Of a stretch of 64,000 nucleotides of DNA, positions 63,120 through 64,000 are shown piece by piece; the stretch's first letter is position 1, and every line of letters begins with the position of its first letter. A model generated the notes under the pieces. It made no database searches and had not been told where the DNA came from. It saw only the letters and a program-made list of their open reading frames with translations. The stretch covers positions 1 through 64,000 of the forward strand of contig NZ_BMMS01000019.1 in assembly GCF_014646055.1 (NCBI RefSeq). The letters are read 5' to 3'. The translations under genes and the position numbers were made by a program. The stretch comes from Wenjunlia tyrosinilytica (lineage in GTDB: Bacteria; Actinomycetota; Actinomycetes; Streptomycetales; Streptomycetaceae).

Positions 63120-63150
63120 CGGCCCGGCGGAGTGCGCGGCCCCGCGGCGC

Positions 63151-63774
63151 TCAGGCGAGCGCCGCCAGGCCGTCCAGCAGGAGTGCGGTGAAGCGGCCTG
63201 CCCAGTCGCCGTCGACGGGCTCGCCGCTCACCAGCGTCCGGTGCACCACGGCCCCGGCGATGACATCGAAGATCAGGTCGATGGCGGCGCCGGGGTCGCT
63301 CGTGTCCGGCGGAAGCTCCCCGCGCTCCTGGGCGCGGGCCCGGCCCCTGACCACCAGTCGCTTCTGCGGCTCGACGATCGTCTCCCGGATGCGGCGGCGC
63401 AGCTCCGGATCGCGGGTGGACTCGGCCACGACCGCCATCAGCGCCGTCTTGGTCTCGGGCCGGTCCAGCAGGGCCGCGAACTGCTGCACCACGCCCTCCA
63501 CGTCCGCGCGAAGGCTTCCGAGGTCGGGCAGCTGTATCTCGTCGAGCAGCGCGGCGACGGCATCCACGACGAGTTCGTTCTTCGAGGGCCAGCGGCGGTA
63601 GAGGGTGGTCTTGGCGACCCCGGCCCGGGCCGCCACGTCACCCATCGACAGCTTGCCCCACCCCAGCTCGACGAGGGCGGCACGGGTGGCGTCCAGGATC
63701 GCCCGGTCCGCCTCCGCGCTGCGCGGCCGGCCGGCCCGTCGGAGGTATCCGTGGCCTCTGCCTGTCTGTGGCAC
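63151..63774 (-). CDS. TetR-family transcriptional regulator
   Basis: 207 residues. The N-terminal HTH reads AILDATRAALVELGWGKLSMGDVAARAGVAKTTLYRRWPSKNELVVDAV, standard TetR. The C-terminal ligand domain is TetR_C_33-like (LVVRGRARAQERGELPPDTSDPGAAIDLIFDVIAGAVVHRTLV). The GTG 63774 is 6 bases from TAGGGT (63786-63781) and is leaderless. It is convergent with icmA, 31 bases apart. A perfect palindrome 105 bases upstream at 63879 lies in the promoter of the next gene to the right, the probable divergent target. Confidence 0.9.
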   Translation of the reverse strand: MPQTGRGHGYLRRAGRPRSAEADRAILDATRAALVELGWGKLSMGDVAARAGVAKTTLYRRWPSKNELVVDAVAALLDEIQLPDLGSLRADVEGVVQQFAALLDRPETKTALMAVVAESTRDPELRRRIRETIVEPQKRLVVRGRARAQERGELPPDTSDPGAAIDLIFDVIAGAVVHRTLVSGEPVDGDWAGRFTALLLDGLAALA

Positions 63775-63876
63775 GCGCAGACCCTACCTTTCCGCCTCCG
63801 AGCCGCCATGGCCTGAAGTGAGCCAAATCACCACCGATGGCGCACGCGGGGTTGCGGAGCGCGGTCCGGCAGGTAT

Positions 63877-63895
63877 TACGCTACGGGTCGTAGCG
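63877..63895 (+). promoter_or_regulatory. Perfect 17-bp palindrome over a promoter at the right edge
   Basis: CGCTACG at 63879-63885, centre GGT, CGTAGCG at 63889-63895. TACGCT at 63877-63882 is a -10 hexamer that overlaps it. The driven gene lies beyond 64000. The site is probably the operator of the neighbouring TetR gene. Confidence 0.6.
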
Positions 63896-64000
63896 AAAGA
63901 GCGCGACCACTGGCAGGACGTACGGGCCGAGGTGGGGACCAGGGCCCGGGGAACACGCACAAGAACGGGGGAACCACCGCTCGGGCACAGCACGTGTGCG

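Overview
This is a 64 kb piece of a high-GC actinobacterial chromosome, almost certainly Streptomyces. The GC content, GTG/TTG starts, leaderless promoters, FilP and Scy coiled-coil proteins, three-gene AIM24 cluster and DasR-type chitinase operator all point that way. Gene content and order resemble what I recall of the core block around SCO5353-SCO5420 of S. coelicolor (from memory, not checked). Nearly everything is conserved core genome. The only accessory trace is an integrase remnant at the left edge beside a tRNA-Arg gene.

Layout. 1-2.8 kb: integrase C-terminal remnant, GYD-domain protein, tRNA-Arg(CCG) on the minus strand, a C-rich repeat field, and an orphan response regulator. 2.8-9.8 kb: argS, then the aspartate-family genes lysA, hom, thrC and thrB. 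9.8-20.9 kb: a long rho leader, rho, an LCP protein, rpmE behind a SigR-type promoter, prfA, prmC, a Sua5/TsaC gene, a low-molecular-weight phosphatase, glyA and a WecA/TagO-like glycosyltransferase. 21-29.2 kb: the complete atpIBEFHAGDC operon, with a Rex-like operator in front and two almost identical 31-codon mini-cistrons between atpF and atpH. 29.2-36.1 kb: DUF2550 protein, secreted GH18 chitinase, cobalamin adenosyltransferase divergent from murA, 3-hydroxyacyl-CoA dehydrogenase and a STAS protein. 36.2-42.2 kb: large membrane-anchored P-loop protein, nucS, SCO5389-family protein, luciferase-like oxidoreductase and a zinc-motif protein. 42.2-51.1 kb: two ABC-2 exporter pairs, filP and scy, all on the minus strand. 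51.4-54.8 kb: acyl-CoA epimerase, thiolase, meaB and a MarR regulator. 55-64 kb: three AIM24 genes, two DUF3817 membrane proteins, M4 metalloprotease, a second MarR, icmA and a TetR regulator.

How the genes work together. The left half combines amino-acid supply, transcription and translation termination, and energy generation. The right half holds a dispersed coenzyme-B12 acyl-CoA module: ATR makes AdoCbl, IcmA uses it, MeaB protects the mutase, the epimerase and thiolase handle neighbouring acyl-CoAs, and the dehydrogenase links to C4 units. It also holds the FilP/Scy hyphal-tip cytoskeleton pair.

The least explained structure is a small repeat cassette. It starts with an AGTGCCGGAACGGCG-like block and ends with GGGGAGCGTGACC just before a start codon. 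It occurs twice in tandem between atpF and atpH and once, in shortened form, ahead of thrC. Each copy supplies its own start codon, Shine-Dalgarno sequence and overlapping stop, so it can sit inside an operon without breaking translational coupling. Other points of interest are at least eleven apparent leaderless starts, several new-looking operator palindromes and two unrelated 14-bp tandem arrays.
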